Positions 25,002 through 38,200 of a stretch of 64,000 bases of DNA are shown here, one piece after another. Origin of the DNA: Oreocharis arfaki (taxonomy: Eukaryota > Chordata > Aves > Passeriformes > Paramythiidae); assembly GCA_013398015.1 (NCBI GenBank), contig VZRR01013053.1:1276036-1340035 (forward strand), in the 5' to 3' direction. The translations under genes were made by a program, and so were the position numbers. The notes beneath the pieces were generated by a model that was given only the letters and a program-made list of their open reading frames with translations, was not told the DNA's origin and did not search any database. Each line of letters starts with the position of its first letter. The first letter of the stretch is position 1.

Positions 25002-28000
25002 CATGGAAGCAAAGACAGATAATATGAATAAAGACGAAATATTTTAAAACATAGGCCTAAAATGCTGGATTAATTAGAAATTGCTTGGTCTCACTTTGGA
25101 CCTAGCTTATTCAAATTCTGTTCTTATACTTTAATACTAATGATATAGCAAGGTAAGACTTAAGCTTTGTCAGTACAGTTGGATGATTGACTATAAATGG
25201 AAAGGGAATGATGAGAAGTTCACTTTATTAATCTCCCATTATCTTTTAGTCTATTATAATGTAATGTCTTTGCCTCCTAGTGTTCCTACCAATAAAGGAT
25301 TATTAATACATCTTCAGTGAATAGAGTTGAAAAATTGGTCATATGCTTTTATTTTCCTATTGAATACTTGTGTCCAAATAAATCTGCTGCAGAAGGACAA
25401 TTGCTGTGAATCAGCAGCTGCTATTATTACAAAATAAAGACTGTTGGTGACTCTGATAGAGTTTTCTACTGTTTGTGAGATACGCGTAAGTGTTTTTCTG
25501 AACAGTTATAATCTAGACATTTGGTGTTTTCATTTGGATCTTCCAGCCACTCTCTTGTATTCATAGTAGACCTATCATAACGCAGAGGAAATCTGCACAA
25601 ATAAATAAGAACAAATCTTTTTCTTTAGTGGCTTGCATATAGGATCTGATCTTTCTCATCAAAGTCACTGGCTATGCTTACAGGTAAAAAATGAAGAAAA
25701 ACCAGGAACAAATATGGAATTTAAATTCATGTCTTTTGTTCTTGTTGCTTTAGTGAGTTTGTTCCACAAAAACATGCGTGGTCCGTGCTCTCAGCTGGTG
25801 ACAGTTTTCATAAAGAAGCTCCGTCTAAGAGTCATATAATTGGAGCTTTTACGAGAGGATTTGCTTTTCTCCCCGTGTGGCAGCCCCACAATAACTAGTA
25901 GCAGGTAGAGAGCACCCTGGGAAGGTTCATGATCAATGGAGAGCAGCTGAACAAGGCAGCCCAAAGCCAGCAGGCTCGTTAAAACCTTTCAAAGGCAAAA
26001 TCTGTCCTGCATGGGAAACAGCTGGTAAATGGAATGTCTTGTTTGTATGAAGATCTCCTGTTAAACGGTTTTTCAAAGAAAGGGAAATGCTCTGGAGGCA
26101 GAATGGTCATGGAGAATTTTTTGGCACAGTTTGTTGGTTAAAACACATGAAAAGGTAAAGAAAATGGAGTTAATATTAAAAAAAAAAGGAGATTTAAGGA
26201 ATATTTTAGTAATAATAGACATGTAAAGGTAATATGTGAAATATGATTTGATGTTTCTTAAATGTGTAATAAAGCATAGGTATTTTAAAATAATGAAATG
26301 AATCATATTTCTTACAGCAATACTTAGTGAGTTACATAGTTTTGTAGCTCTATGATTCTCATCCCACAACACCTGTAAATACAACAGTATATGCAGAGGA
26401 AGGTGAGAGATATAGACTATATAATGTGCAATAGTGTGATTATTACACATTTGAGGACTGCTGTCTCCCGAAGGAGACCAGAAAAGCCTGTTATAAGTTG
26501 TCATGCAGAGGTTTTAGGGATGAGAGGCTGTGGTTTATATCAGTGATAAGGGTGCAAAATACTCTTCCTTTATCTTACAAGTTACTTCCATGACAAGTGT
26601 CAACAATATGGATGTCTTTTCAAAAGGAAAAAGAGAATGTGTGGCACAACTGGATATATTAAATGATTATACTTATAATGAAATTATTTGGTGTTTTTAG
26701 TATTATAGCCTCAGTTTTACCTTGACCCCTGGTGGTTAGCTAAGTCATGATATTTCTTCTCCTTGAAAGAACATGTACATTCACAAACAGTTCAGGAGGG
26801 CATCATGAGACTTTTCTGTTATTTATTCTCTGGAGACTTTGGACTGCTACATTTTCATAGCATCTTCACTGAGAAATAAGTTATTTTATGAAACATTTTA
26901 TGCTAATTCCCCGTTATTTCTTGGACACATTAATTCCCATCATTTCTTGGACCTCTAACTGCAGTGCTTTCTCTTTTCACTGCACTGATATTTTTGCAAA
27001 GCCAAGCCTATAATGCTGGTTAGCTTGAATGTTATAATGGAAGGTATAGGTTTTGTTGGTGGTTTTAGTGTTGTTTCTTCCTTCCCAAATGTGGAAGTCC
27101 TGCAGAAAAAGAATAGAGCTGTAGAGTTTTTGTTTTTCTTGCTTACTTTTTTCTTTCTTTTTCCTTTTCCATTTCCCTACCACTTCAGTCTGTGTTGCTT
27201 GTAGAATCAAAGCTAGAGCTAATCTTCGACTGAAATTGGTTTGTCTTTCCTAAGAAAATACAACTTTTTTTCTTTTCACTGCTCCAACATGCCTGGGTAG
27301 ATAGGTCAACATTTATTTCACAGTCTTTTTATTCTGAAACACAAAAGAAAAGGTTTTCTGAGCAAATTATTTTTCCACAAAAGCAATGAATTAAAAGAAA
27401 AAAAAAAGAATACCCAACAATATGCAGCAGACAATATATGCACTTTGCAACTTTGATCTTCTTTTGCATATAACTCTTTGTGTGGCTTTGTGTGTATAAA
27501 ATTGCAAATGTGATACAAATAAATGCTACGTACATACTGTAAAAAACCAATAATATTGGTGTAGTGATTGCAAACACTATTTTATAGGGAAGAATTAGGT
27601 ATCTCCTTTTACCTTTATGCTCCCAAATATTTTTTCTTCACTTTGAATAACCAAAATTTGAATTAAGCTGTTTAGACAAGCTAAAATATAGTCTCTTCCT
27701 CTGCCCGTTCTTTTGTTTTGTCTCAAAACTTGTACCTAACTTGGTCAGAAATTTCTGTCATATTCCATGTGAATTCTCCATGCAGTAAACTTTCTTTGTA
27801 GTGAGTGAGAATTTGAACAAAGAACAGCTGTAAGATCAGCCTGCCTCCGTGGAAAGATTTTGCATCATTGAGGCAAAATAGCTGAGGATGTGGCTCAAAG
27901 TTATTAAGAGACTCTGTTGTGGGGTTTTTTTTTGTTCTCAGGCAGCTCCATCACGCTGTGTTTTATAAATGAATGTGCCATGTTAGTAGTAATAAAAGAG

Positions 28001-29584
28001 ATGGATGTAGAACTTTTATCGAAATGGGCTGGATCAGAATAGAAGTTGTGTAGAACACCTTAGGCTAAGCACCTTCTTGTTCCTTTGTAACTGCATATGC
28101 AAATAGATGTTCCCCAATATGTTTCTCTTCCAGCAGCTGGAGTTTTTTGGGTTTTTTTTTGCCTTTATGTACAAATCAGTGACTAAGAAAACGTCGAATT
28201 ACTGAGATAAAAAGGCTCGTGTGGAAAAAATACTGTGTACTATAGACATCTATACTGACAAGATTTATGTATAATCACCTCGGGAAATTTTGTTTATGTT
28301 TTTTAAGGAATAGCTTTTGAGCAATTTACTTACCTACAGCTATCAATCAATAAATGTGTTACATCTGGGAACAGATTTTGAAGTGTTCACTTGAACATAA
28401 AAAAAATCATAGAAGTCATTATTTTCTGAAACTGTAACATAGCTTGAAAATTTTACACAAAATGTTCTTGATCAGAAATGTTCACTGTCGTCACAAAAAA
28501 ACAATGTTAATTTAAAAATTCAATAATTTCCCTATATAATGTCTGTGAATGCTTGAGGTTGCATTTATAATTTTATAAAGTTATTGGAAACAACCTTGTT
28601 TGTGTAACTTTGGCTGAGTTCTGTGCACGTGTAGGCTGTGTTCTTTTAAACATGATATTGTGCTTTGTGTTTTGTGAATGATTATTGCTCTCTCTGCTCT
28701 CCCCATAGTAATTCTATGATTCCATGGAGTTCATTAATAGAGTAAGAGGAGTAGTACCTGGTTTACAAATATGTAAAAATAACTTAATTTCATCTGATTT
28801 TTTTTTTTAATCCTTACTTAGAAAACTGTATTTTTCCACATATATGAATCCTAGGCTATAACGTGTCTCCTCAAGAGTTTCCTTGATTTATTGTTGTAGA
28901 ACTAATTTATTGGAAAAAGAAATTCAAGCTTCAAGTGTAATGTTATTCCTGGTGAAATGCTGTGCATTTGACAAAGACAACAATCTTTGAGCATCAGAAT
29001 TATTATTCTTTTTCATTTCCCTAGACCTTGTAATATTCTGGTTTCCAAATCACAGATGGCAGTATCTTTTTACCACTAGCATTAGTTCTTTATTGCAAAA
29101 CAGTTTACACAAGGTGATGCAGAGTCATTATAGCAACTCTAAGTCCCAAAATCTACTTTCTTGGCTGTGATCTCATCTGGCAGACAAGACAGAGACAGGA
29201 GCAAGGCTCCTATGTGATGCTGAGCGGTGTTAACAAATCCCATCTTGGAGTTAAAGTGTAAATGTGTATATTCATGAAAGTCTTATATATACTTTAGAAA
29301 GTGATTTAGGAGCAGGTAAACTCCAAAATACAGTGCCATCTGCACACTCTAAAACATTAAAGTGAAGAATCTTGTAAACATCATATAAATCACAATACGT
29401 GCAGGTTGCAACCTGGATTTAAGCTATGCTGATTTCTTTTCCATAAATTTGCCAAATTAAAAGAAACACACAATTTTTTCAAAAGCAGCGAGCTGGTCAC
29501 TAACCCCTCTATTGCCTATTGTGGATTCCGAAGATGTGACATTTTGTTTTAAAAGTTTTTTCCTGTTTTATCTGGTAATTCTCC

Positions 29585-29600
29585 ACAACAACAACAACAA
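29585..29600. repeat. (CAA)n microsatellite
   Basis: Five tandem CAA/ACA units run into an A run. It is a short trinucleotide repeat. Confidence 0.8.
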
Positions 29601-31714
29601 AAAATTCCAGTGTTAAATTAATATAAACAAGTAGGTTTATTTTCATTTAATCACTCTGTAAAGAGTCTTTCCTCTAAAGCATTTTTCAGGGCACTGGGTA
29701 GAATGCCAGGGAACTGATTACAAAGATATCCATAAAAGAAAAATACCAGTCTCATAATTCTGTATTGATTACCTAAGCATTAGTGACTGCTGCACACTGT
29801 GTAGCAGCACAAGTGTGAATGCTCTTTAAAAATTTTGTTGGCTTCAATGTGACAGTTTTATTCTCACATTAGTAAATTGTCTCAAGAGTGCTGCCTTTTT
29901 CATGTGCAGAAATTCAGTTTTCATTAACTGAACAAATGTTACATTGCAGGCATACTCTTACCAACAACTGAGATAATGTCCACGTGCCTAAAGCTGCAGA
30001 GGAGCCTGTGTGCCTGGCTACTAAATAACTGAAAATGCTTTCTCGTTAATATTTCAATATTGTTTATGAGGGCAAATGAAATCAGTTTCCCTTATTCTTC
30101 ACACCCACTCACACCCCTGAATCCTGTGGTATGTGGTTTCCAGATGACATATAAGGGTATTTTTCATTATTAGCAACAGTTTGTGGCTGCAGACGAGCTT
30201 TCCGCGTCTAATTCCCGTTGATTTTTGTTCTTGACCTTTACCTGCTGTGCCTGCTGAATGGATATCTAAGCTGTGGTTCATTCCAGTGGACCAGATACCG
30301 TAAGGTACATCCCTCTTTTCATGAGGAAGGCTTAGTTTTTATTAAAAGTAGCACCATTTGGGTTGTAGCGGCTTTCTTACCACCTATGCCATAGAAAGGT
30401 CTCCAGAAGTGACAAAACCACTACTCCTTTTTTCCCTGCTCCCCTCTGTTGGTGGGTATCTGGTCTCTCCCAGCTGACAGCAGACTACCACCCACACGGT
30501 TTCTCCTGGAGGAGGTAGAGCTTTCGCTACCCAGCTCCCTGTTATCTCCCTTTGTATTTCAATGTCAAGATAAGTCAGTTCTTTTGTAGGGCAGAGAAGG
30601 GTTCAGATGAAACATGATTTATTTTTGTTGGTGGTGGCCAACGCGTCTCAGTAGGATTATAGTACAGTTCCTTTTATACTAAATCAAATGAATGCTTCAG
30701 CCATTCTTAGTGTTCGTAGGGGTTTTGATCTAGATATGGCCAGCACAAATGCAGAAACCTAGCGAACAATTAAAAACCAGCATATCTGAAACCTCTGTAA
30801 AACTATGTAGCCACATTTGAGCCTCCTCATTTGTATTAATTTTTAAGTTCCATTGTTTTTGCTTCTTTTTGTGTGTGGTTGAGGGGGGGGAGTTGTCAGA
30901 TTTTGGTTTTTTTGTGTTTTTTTTTTAAGCTGGGGGGAGAAGTTTCTCCATGGGGAAGAACTAGTAAGGGTATTTCCTTTTCCTCTTCTTGTTTGTTAAG
31001 GCATTACAAGGAAAGTAAGTTTAAGAATAAAACATAATTTCCTGTGAAAGTAAATTGGAAAGATCTTTTATTTCTTTTGAACCAATAGGAGACATAAACA
31101 AAAAAGTAAACGTTGCTTTGAATCAGCTTGTGGTACTTGTAATTCTGAAAGAAAACTTTTGCAATGAAGTATTTTTATTTGTTCTGGCATTACAGAATTC
31201 TTCAATTTGAGACTAATATAAGTAGTGTATATGCCAGTGGATTCAGTACTGAGATATTGAAAAATTATGACTGAGATCAGAAAATATATGGTATATTTAT
31301 CAATGGTTAGAATCCTCAAGTTTGCTAACAGAGACTTTTTTTTCTTTGAATAAAAGAGTTTTAAAACATGTTCATTCATTTAAATTTGCTGATAATATAA
31401 ATTCAGAATGCCTGAGTCTTTTCTTTGCATGGAAGAATGCATGAGAGTATTAGTTTTGGAATGCACTTTTTTAAAAACATGCTCGGTTTCTAAATGTGCT
31501 TGCCTCAGTGGAGCATCAGCGGTGATTAAAGCCTGCGTGTGCACTTGTGCGTGTGTGTCCCTTTGCATCTAGGGAGCAGTTATCCAATTTGTGAGCAGAA
31601 CTAATGTCAGAGTACGTGTCTGGAGCAGCAAGATTCTTCTCTCCCACACTTATAGACTAGAAACTGGTTTGACTTCTCTGTAAACTGCTTTTCCCTTTGA
31701 GGCTTTGCTTTTTT

Positions 31715-31735
31715 TGTTGTTGTTGTTGTTGTTGT
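31715..31735. repeat. (GTT)n microsatellite
   Basis: Seven tandem TTG/GTT units follow a T run. On the minus strand they give a spurious poly-N or poly-Q peptide that should not be taken as protein. Confidence 0.9.
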
Positions 31736-32066
31736 GAGTTGTTGCCAGTGCCAGAACCACTGTGCAAAGGGATGACCCTTCCCCAAGAGCCTGTGTTGCT
31801 GTGAATGTTTGCTGTTTGTGTGACATCTGCCACTTCAGTGGCACTCAATACTGTCTCAGGTTCAGTAGGCTATCCAAATATCTCTGTATCTTCAAATACA
31901 AATTTACGAGCATTTTTGTTCTTAAATAAAAATTAGGTTTGCTTACACTGTTTTCTAAATCGGTCGGTGTGCAAGGTGATAAAAGCAGATGGGAAGCCAG
32001 GTCTGTGATGTAAGGGTAGTCCTTAGATCATAGAAGTTCGGGGTGCTCAGAAAATTTATTTTGTGA

Positions 32067-32087
32067 TTTTTTTTTTTTTTTTTTTTT
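32067..32087. repeat. T homopolymer, 21 bases
   Basis: An uninterrupted T run. Nothing adjacent identifies it as the tail of a retroposed gene. Confidence 0.9.
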
Positions 32088-32202
32088 ACTTCTCCTCTGG
32101 ATGTTGATATTTGAAAATTTTATCTGCTTCTTACAGGTATCTTTTCTTCAAAGATAAGAATACTGATTTATTATCATTGGCATAGACAGAAGTCATAAAT
32201 AC

Positions 32203-32218
32203 ATATATATATATATAT
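32203..32218. repeat. (AT)n microsatellite
   Basis: Eight AT units are embedded in an AT-rich stretch. Confidence 0.85.
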
Positions 32219-33241
32219 TATATTACCATTATTTATAATGCAGGGAAAGCTTTTTGAGAACTAAATTCCTAATGCCTTTAAAACAGATAATGAAGGGAAC
32301 ATAGATAAAGCAAATTGTTATTTCCATCCTTTCAAAAATAAAATAGATTGTGATCTCTGAATGAAGATTTCAAGGCTTGTTCATGTTATCTTATGGTATG
32401 TTCTTTTTTACAGACCTTTTAAAATCCTATAACTTTGTCATATTTCATAGACTAAATAATTTACCTACTGCACGCTTGTGTGCTAGTCTTGCAAAATGAA
32501 GAACACTTTGCCAAAATTTCTAAGGACATTTTTCCTGTATGTTCTTTTAGCTGACAAAATAGGTATAATTTAGAAGGGATCAATTTCCTGGATGTATTTG
32601 AAAGTCTTTACAGAAAACTAATAATTTTCCTTTTTTTCCCCCTGTGTTGTTTGTTTGTTTCAAATGAAACAGCTCTAAATGCTTTGTTGCTTTTGTGTTT
32701 TCATGGCAGAGGTGCAGTGGAGCAGATGTCTCCACATCAGTATCAAGTTCTGCTCTAGGGGCTGTGGTTTGCTTATTTCTTTTACTAATGGAAGTAAGCA
32801 AGGCTGTAGGTCGAAGTTTTATTCTTCAGAGTCAACTTTTTTAATGGCGTCCTTATTATGGTTAAAATCTACCGCTATTACTATTTCAAAATGCTGTCAA
32901 ACAGCATTGATTACTTGGTAACTTGGATTAATTCCTTGTCAAAGCAGTGTTTGGTTTGGAGACATTTGTTTCGATTTCATAATTTCTTTATTAGAAATAG
33001 TAATGGTGGCCCCATTACTGTTTTTTCCCCTGCAGTTTTAGCAAACCTAAATGGCAGCAGACCAGTTCAGTTATTAATCTATGATCCTAACTAAAATGTG
33101 CTATGCAAGATGATATTGATGATTTACAGTTGACTTCTAATTTACTAAGTGTAATGATAAATGTGCTGGGTCTTTTTTCCCTCTAAAAATGAAGAATTAA
33201 TAACATAAAGGGATAAAATTAATTTATCTTATATTTTGTTG

Positions 33242-33243
<2 letters not shown>

Positions 33244-33287
<44 letters not shown>
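33244..33287. repeat. compound T tract and (GT)n repeat
   Basis: About 33 T residues are followed by five or six GT units. It is a compound homopolymer/dinucleotide tract, probably length-polymorphic and error-prone in assembly. Confidence 0.9.
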
Positions 33288-34628
33288 CTTGTGTTGTGGT
33301 GGTGGGTTATGGGTTTTATTTTTGTAAAGAATTAACTTTTCTCTTTCCAGCTTAATGTTGAAGTTTCTCTGCATTCACTTCTACTTACTCACTGGTTTAT
33401 GTGTTTTTTTACCCTCCTAACATTAAGATGCCTATACGGAAAGCAGGAGAAATCTTTTTTGAGTTGTTCTTTTTTCATTGAAAGAAAAGCAACTTGTAGA
33501 AACACTTAAAAGTAGAATGTAAAGTTAAGTTTCTTATATGGGAATGCTGCATCTGAAAGGCCCTAGAGCAACCTTCTGTAATCTGAAAACTTTTGTTTTT
33601 TAGAATATTTGAAAAAATAGATGTTTCTACAAAACAGAAGGCCTTTTAATGAATTTTTACTACTATCCAATATTTAGTAACCCTTTAAGAGCCTTCTAGG
33701 AATCATTCCTTCAAGTTAAACTTTTTAGGAACAGGCACCATCCTTGTCTTTAGCTCAGTGGCAAAAAGGAAATAGTATTTATCTTCTTTACTGAGAAGTC
33801 CTTTAACTGTAATGTTCATTGATTAATGTCTGTTCCATGGTCCATCTGCCGAGATTTCCAGAAACACTTTGAATCTACAAAATAGAATGGTTTTCAGCGT
33901 TCATGTGATGTGTGAGAAAGTATTTTGTCATAGGCTAGTTGTTTTTTTTCTGTTATTCTAAGGGTGCTCTCCTGTAGTTTGCATTATGAGAAACAATAAA
34001 TAGCTCATTAGCTTTTTTATACTATTCACGATTTCTGTAGCCTTCTAAGGAGAAGAATCTTGAAGCTGTTCTCTGTAGCTTTTCATGTCTTTGATCACGT
34101 TTGTTCCCTTTATACAAGGTTTTGAGCTTAATTTTAGTTTAGTCACATGTTTCTGAGATGGGGATGAACAATCTACAGTACTCAAGGTGCCCAGCCACTG
34201 TAGTTATATAGTTAGTGGCATAGTAATTTATTCTCTATTCCTTTATAATAGTTCCAGAAGTTTTTTATCCTTTCTGGATATCCTTTCATGGCTTCTAATA
34301 AAAAGATATTACAATTTTTGGTTTTTTCTAAGAGAAAATAACGAATTTACAACTTGTCATAAAACTATCATAACTATGTTATCAACACTCAATTTTGTTT
34401 CTGGTTTTATCAAGCCCTCTTTTCCATTTAGCTTTAATTTTCTGTATTATGAATAATTTCAAATAATTGTTAAACTTTGATGTGACATTACACCTTCCTT
34501 CTTCATATCCTTTGTTGATAACTGAAGAATGCAGAGCTCAAGACAGATGCTGTAAAACTTATGAATACTGCATATTGTGGAAAGGAGCATAGATTCTTCT
34601 CTCTACTTTCCCATCACTAATATATGAT

Positions 34629-34634
34629 CTTCCA
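34629..34634. repeat. target-site duplication, left copy (CTTCCA)
   Basis: CTTCCA directly abuts the LTR and is repeated exactly at 35,208-35,213 on the other side. A 6-bp duplication fits integration of a beta-/alpha-retrovirus-like (ERVK, class II) element. Confidence 0.85.
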
Positions 34635-34802
34635 TGTTGTAAATGTTTTTAAATGCGCCCTGGCAGCGGCGTGGCAGGTCGCGTCTTTCCCGGGAGCGTC
34701 AAAGGCGCTCGGAGCGTCCGCGCCCCGGCAAAGCATCAGCTCCTCGACGCGGCGGTGGAAAAGGAGGCGAGGAGGGTCTTCGCATGGGTTCCACAGAAAA
34801 AC

Positions 34803-34808
34803 TTTATT
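34803..34808 (-). terminator. LTR polyadenylation signal
   Basis: AATAAA on the minus strand inside the solo LTR, in the expected position after the TATA box. It marks the R region. Confidence 0.8.
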
Positions 34809-34890
34809 TAGATGGCATCGGGAATCCCAGGGGCCATGGCCCCAGGACGAGCCCAGAGGCGAAGACCAAGACACACGAGCGCCGTGGGGT

Positions 34891-34896
34891 CTTATA
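34891..34896 (-). promoter_or_regulatory. LTR TATA box
   Basis: TATAAG on the minus strand (CCCATATAAGACC context) inside the solo LTR. It would drive transcription towards lower coordinates. Confidence 0.75.
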
Positions 34897-35207
34897 TGGG
34901 GAAAGGGAGGGCGGAGAGAGCATGAGAACCAATGGTCTCAGGGCACACGGGTGGTACATGGGCAGGCTGAGGTGCAGGGGCAAATAGGGGAAACCCGAAG
35001 GAGCGCCTAGGAACAGGGGCCAAGGGGAGAGCGGGGAGGGGAGAGCAACCCGGAAGGGGAGACACAGGGAAGAAAGGGAAGGGGAAATACAAAATCCATA
35101 GCAATAACAAAAAGGGAATACACAACAATGAAAGAACAAAGGACCTTGGGAGGAGCCAATCCATTCACCTTGTCTTTAAGCTACTAATTTATTTACCAAC
35201 CACCACA

Positions 35208-35213
35208 CTTCCA
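35208..35213. repeat. target-site duplication, right copy (CTTCCA)
   Basis: An exact match to 34,629-34,634, immediately outside the ACCACCACA end of the LTR. Confidence 0.85.
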
Positions 35214-38200
35214 CAGAAATGTTTTTGATTTTATTTCATGATAAGTTAGTTTCTTTAAGAAATTTTGAAAAACTAAGATAATTTTGGGAATTCTTCAATA
35301 AGACCAACCTACTCTTTCTGTAATGTTCTACTTTGAAGAATCCAAGAATATTTGCCAAAGACAACGTTCTTCAAGCCAATACTTTCATTAAACCATTACT
35401 TGAAACGCCGCCTGATGTGGTTTTCTGGTGGATGCAATTTACCTTTATCAGTCCTTTAAGTTATTAATTTTGTTTAGAAGGTATGTAGTAAATTGTTTTG
35501 TAGTGCTGTGTAATATGCACGTGGTGTAAGGATTGGTGGAGGTGGTACTGCATTTCTACTTTCTAGAGGTTTCTATCTGCTGGCCACATATTTGCCTAAC
35601 AAGGCCAAGAACCAACATTCTGACTTGACAGCTCTAGATAAATGCTGTGGTGAGGTCTCTTACTCCATCAGTGTCTCCAGTGAATTATACCAATGCCAGT
35701 AAAATCATTCCCATCTTCAGTGCTTCAGTGAGGACAAATAGGTGCTCAGAGCTAACCTGCAAAAATGTATGTCCTGTAGGTTCTGTGTTTGACTACTTGA
35801 GTGCCTTCTGTGGTCCTGATGTGGTGTTGCTAAAATAACGTGTGAAATCAGTTGTGTCTATATATTTGATGTATTACCGGGTGTTAAAGGACAGTGGTTA
35901 TAACCAGTCATTACAACAAAACAGCCCCACAGGATATAAAATGATAAATGAATCATGTGATGAATAAAATGTGAATGATAAAGAAATGCTCTTTAAAACA
36001 TGAGAAAACACTTAACCGAATATAAATAAGGGATGGTCAGGCTCATAGCTAGATTTGTCAGCAGGAATAAACTCCTTTAACTAATAAAACATTAATATCT
36101 CCTTCTTATTAACATTAAAGTAATGCTGTGAATAATTGAAAGCTGTAAATTGTCATCATCCTGTAACAGGAAAAATATTTTCTGTTTCTATATTAGAAAA
36201 TAGGATTAAAATAATTTTCCTAGATTTTTTTCATTTCTCTTCATCTGAGGTGCTCAGCGTAGTTCTCTCCTGTCTCAGTGCTGCTTTTTTTGTTTTAATA
36301 GAAGCTGTAAACCAGTGTGACTAAGGACACAGCCTGAAGCTTACAATTTCTGTACCTCATTACTATTCTTTAGCAGCAAACATGCATATGACATAAAGCA
36401 GGTGTATTTCCTGTTTGACTGCATCTCTGCTTTATCTGACATCCTACAGCTAAAGACAGCTTCACAGAAAAGACCATTTAGTGGATATATTTGAAAATGT
36501 ATCATTTAAGTTATTATTCTGAATACCATAAATACGTAGATCAGCACAAATAATTTTTGTGTATGATGTGTTTGTTCAGAGAGTTTTCTACGTATGGATG
36601 GTCTGATATTTTAATCACTTAGGGCCACATTCAGTCAAAAATACAGACAGACTCTGCCCTATTTGGATAGCAGTTTAAGGCAGGCTTCCTAACTTGTTTA
36701 GGTAGCCATAGCAAGAGAGTGAAGCACTGTGCCTTGCATGTCAAAGCAGAGAAATTGTCTGTGTTTGCCAGAATTTGTGAGAATTGTCTTTAATCTTGAC
36801 ATTCATAACAATATTGCTCATCTTGAAATATCTAGAACCATGGTATATAGAGCTGTTAAAACTCAGCCTGTGGAAATGTCACATAGACACTGAATTTCTG
36901 ATTTTCTTTATAAGCAAAGTCACGTATAATTAAAACTGCAAGCTCATTTTAATGCTATTGTTTGAGTTCAGCATTTTTCACTGCTAAGAGCGTTTGCCGT
37001 CTTCATAGCTTTTGGTTTTTGGCTTAATTCAAAAAATGTTATGTGAGTCTCAGCAAGCTGTATCAAATATATATATCATTACCAGTTGGAAATCCTTTAG
37101 CTTAATTAAATTATGTGCATTTTACTCAGGTCTTGACACAGAGCTTTTCACTTTTTGTTGCTTGTTGTATGAGACAGCATTTATTAGGTCAAATGGTACC
37201 TGGGGACATACAGAGGGACAGTAAAGTTGTAACCTGGGAAAAAGCTCTTTCTAGCCCACGCTGTATGGATGTTGCTTCAGGATCCTAGGTACTAACTGAT
37301 GAGTCAGAAAGTCCTGCTTGTGGTGATCCTGGAAATCTCCATGTTCACATCACTGTAATGTGTACAGAAATTCAGGCACTGCAACAGAAATCTTGAGGTC
37401 AAAGAGAACCACGCTGTATTTGGGAAGATGAGAAGATCAAGATAAATTTGGGAAAGCAAGGAGAGTTTCTTTATGTTTCTCTGAGACGTAGCAATAGTAA
37501 CATTTTGAGTGGGAATAACTTGCTGATGTTAGCAGACTTCATTAAAATCACAGGACTGAGGGAATTTTCCAAAATATTACATTAAACCTGTGGCCGAAGG
37601 GAAAACAAAACCAATCATTTTGTTTGGGTATTTTAAATTATGATTTTTAAATTATTTTACATTTCAGGACCTGCAGTGGGTGGTAATTTTGATGGTTGGG
37701 TGTGTGGGTTGAGGGCGTGTGTTTCCTGGACTTTTTGTTTCTTTGGGTGGTGGGGATTTTTTATGCATGTCTTGGATAATGTAGAAAGTATGTTTGTGAA
37801 CTGACTGATGTAATACCATATGAGAAATGAAGTTTTGCATTAGGGATATCTTGACATTGCTGGCATTTTAAATACGTGTGCTTTATATGTTTATGCAAAA
37901 ATTGTAGGGCTTTTGATTTTGGGGTGTTTTTCACCTGTTAAAAGAAACTACAATATTCATAATCTATGGCACTTGAAGCAGCTTGGGAGAGGAATAGAAG
38001 GGAGATGGGTTAATGCTAATGATTAATGTTAATAAAATAATGTGACGGGAGAAACACATGGAGGAAGCAGGATGAGGATTAGCACGGGATACCGTGTGCT
38101 TGCAGTTTTTGCCAGCCCAAGCGGTACAAGATAGAAATCTGTCTGCCTGAATTGAACTGCAAAAGAGAATAGAAAGATATAACTGCATATAAATGCCACC

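Larger units (their letters stand above)
25002..34628. other. unique AT-rich stretch with simple repeats
   Basis: No gene or interspersed repeat was recognised. The stretch includes a CAA run (29,585-29,600), a GTT run (31,715-31,735), a T tract (32,067-32,087), an AT run (32,203-32,218) and a T tract followed by GT repeats (33,244-33,287). The 143-codon minus-strand frame at 26,073-26,504 is rich in I, F, Y and L from AT bias and matches nothing I know. About 30,380-30,560 is somewhat GC-richer but shows no features. Confidence 0.65.
34635..35207 (-). mobile_element. solo LTR of an endogenous retrovirus (ERVK-like), 573 bp
   Basis: The GC-rich block has plus-strand ends TGTTGT...ACCACCACA, inverted TG/CA termini typical of retroviral LTRs, and is flanked by an exact 6-bp CTTCCA duplication. 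Read on the minus strand it has U3-R-U5 order: a pyrimidine-rich U3, CCAAT-type motifs near 34,930 and 35,155, a TATAAG box at 34,891-34,896, an AATAAA polyadenylation signal at 34,803-34,808 about 85 bases downstream, and a CpG-rich U5 down to 34,635. No internal retroviral genes are present between the target-site copies, so it is a solo LTR left by recombination between two LTRs. The intact duplication and abundant CpGs suggest a fairly recent insertion. Class II assignment rests on the 6-bp duplication. The open frames of 85-128 codons on both strands are by-products of low stop frequency in GC-rich sequence. Confidence 0.9.

Noticed and set aside
26073..26504. 143-codon open frame on the minus strand
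   Set aside because: Its composition is dominated by AT-driven residues (I, F, Y, L). It has no recognisable domain, and one or two frames of this length are expected by chance in AT-rich DNA of this size.
28707..28728. ATTCTATGATTCCATGG, similar to a CR1 3' tail
   Set aside because: No CR1 body is recognisable upstream and the match is too short.
34617..35164. Several 85-128 codon frames on both strands
   Set aside because: They lie within the solo LTR, where GC-rich sequence has few stops. There is no retroviral protein signature.
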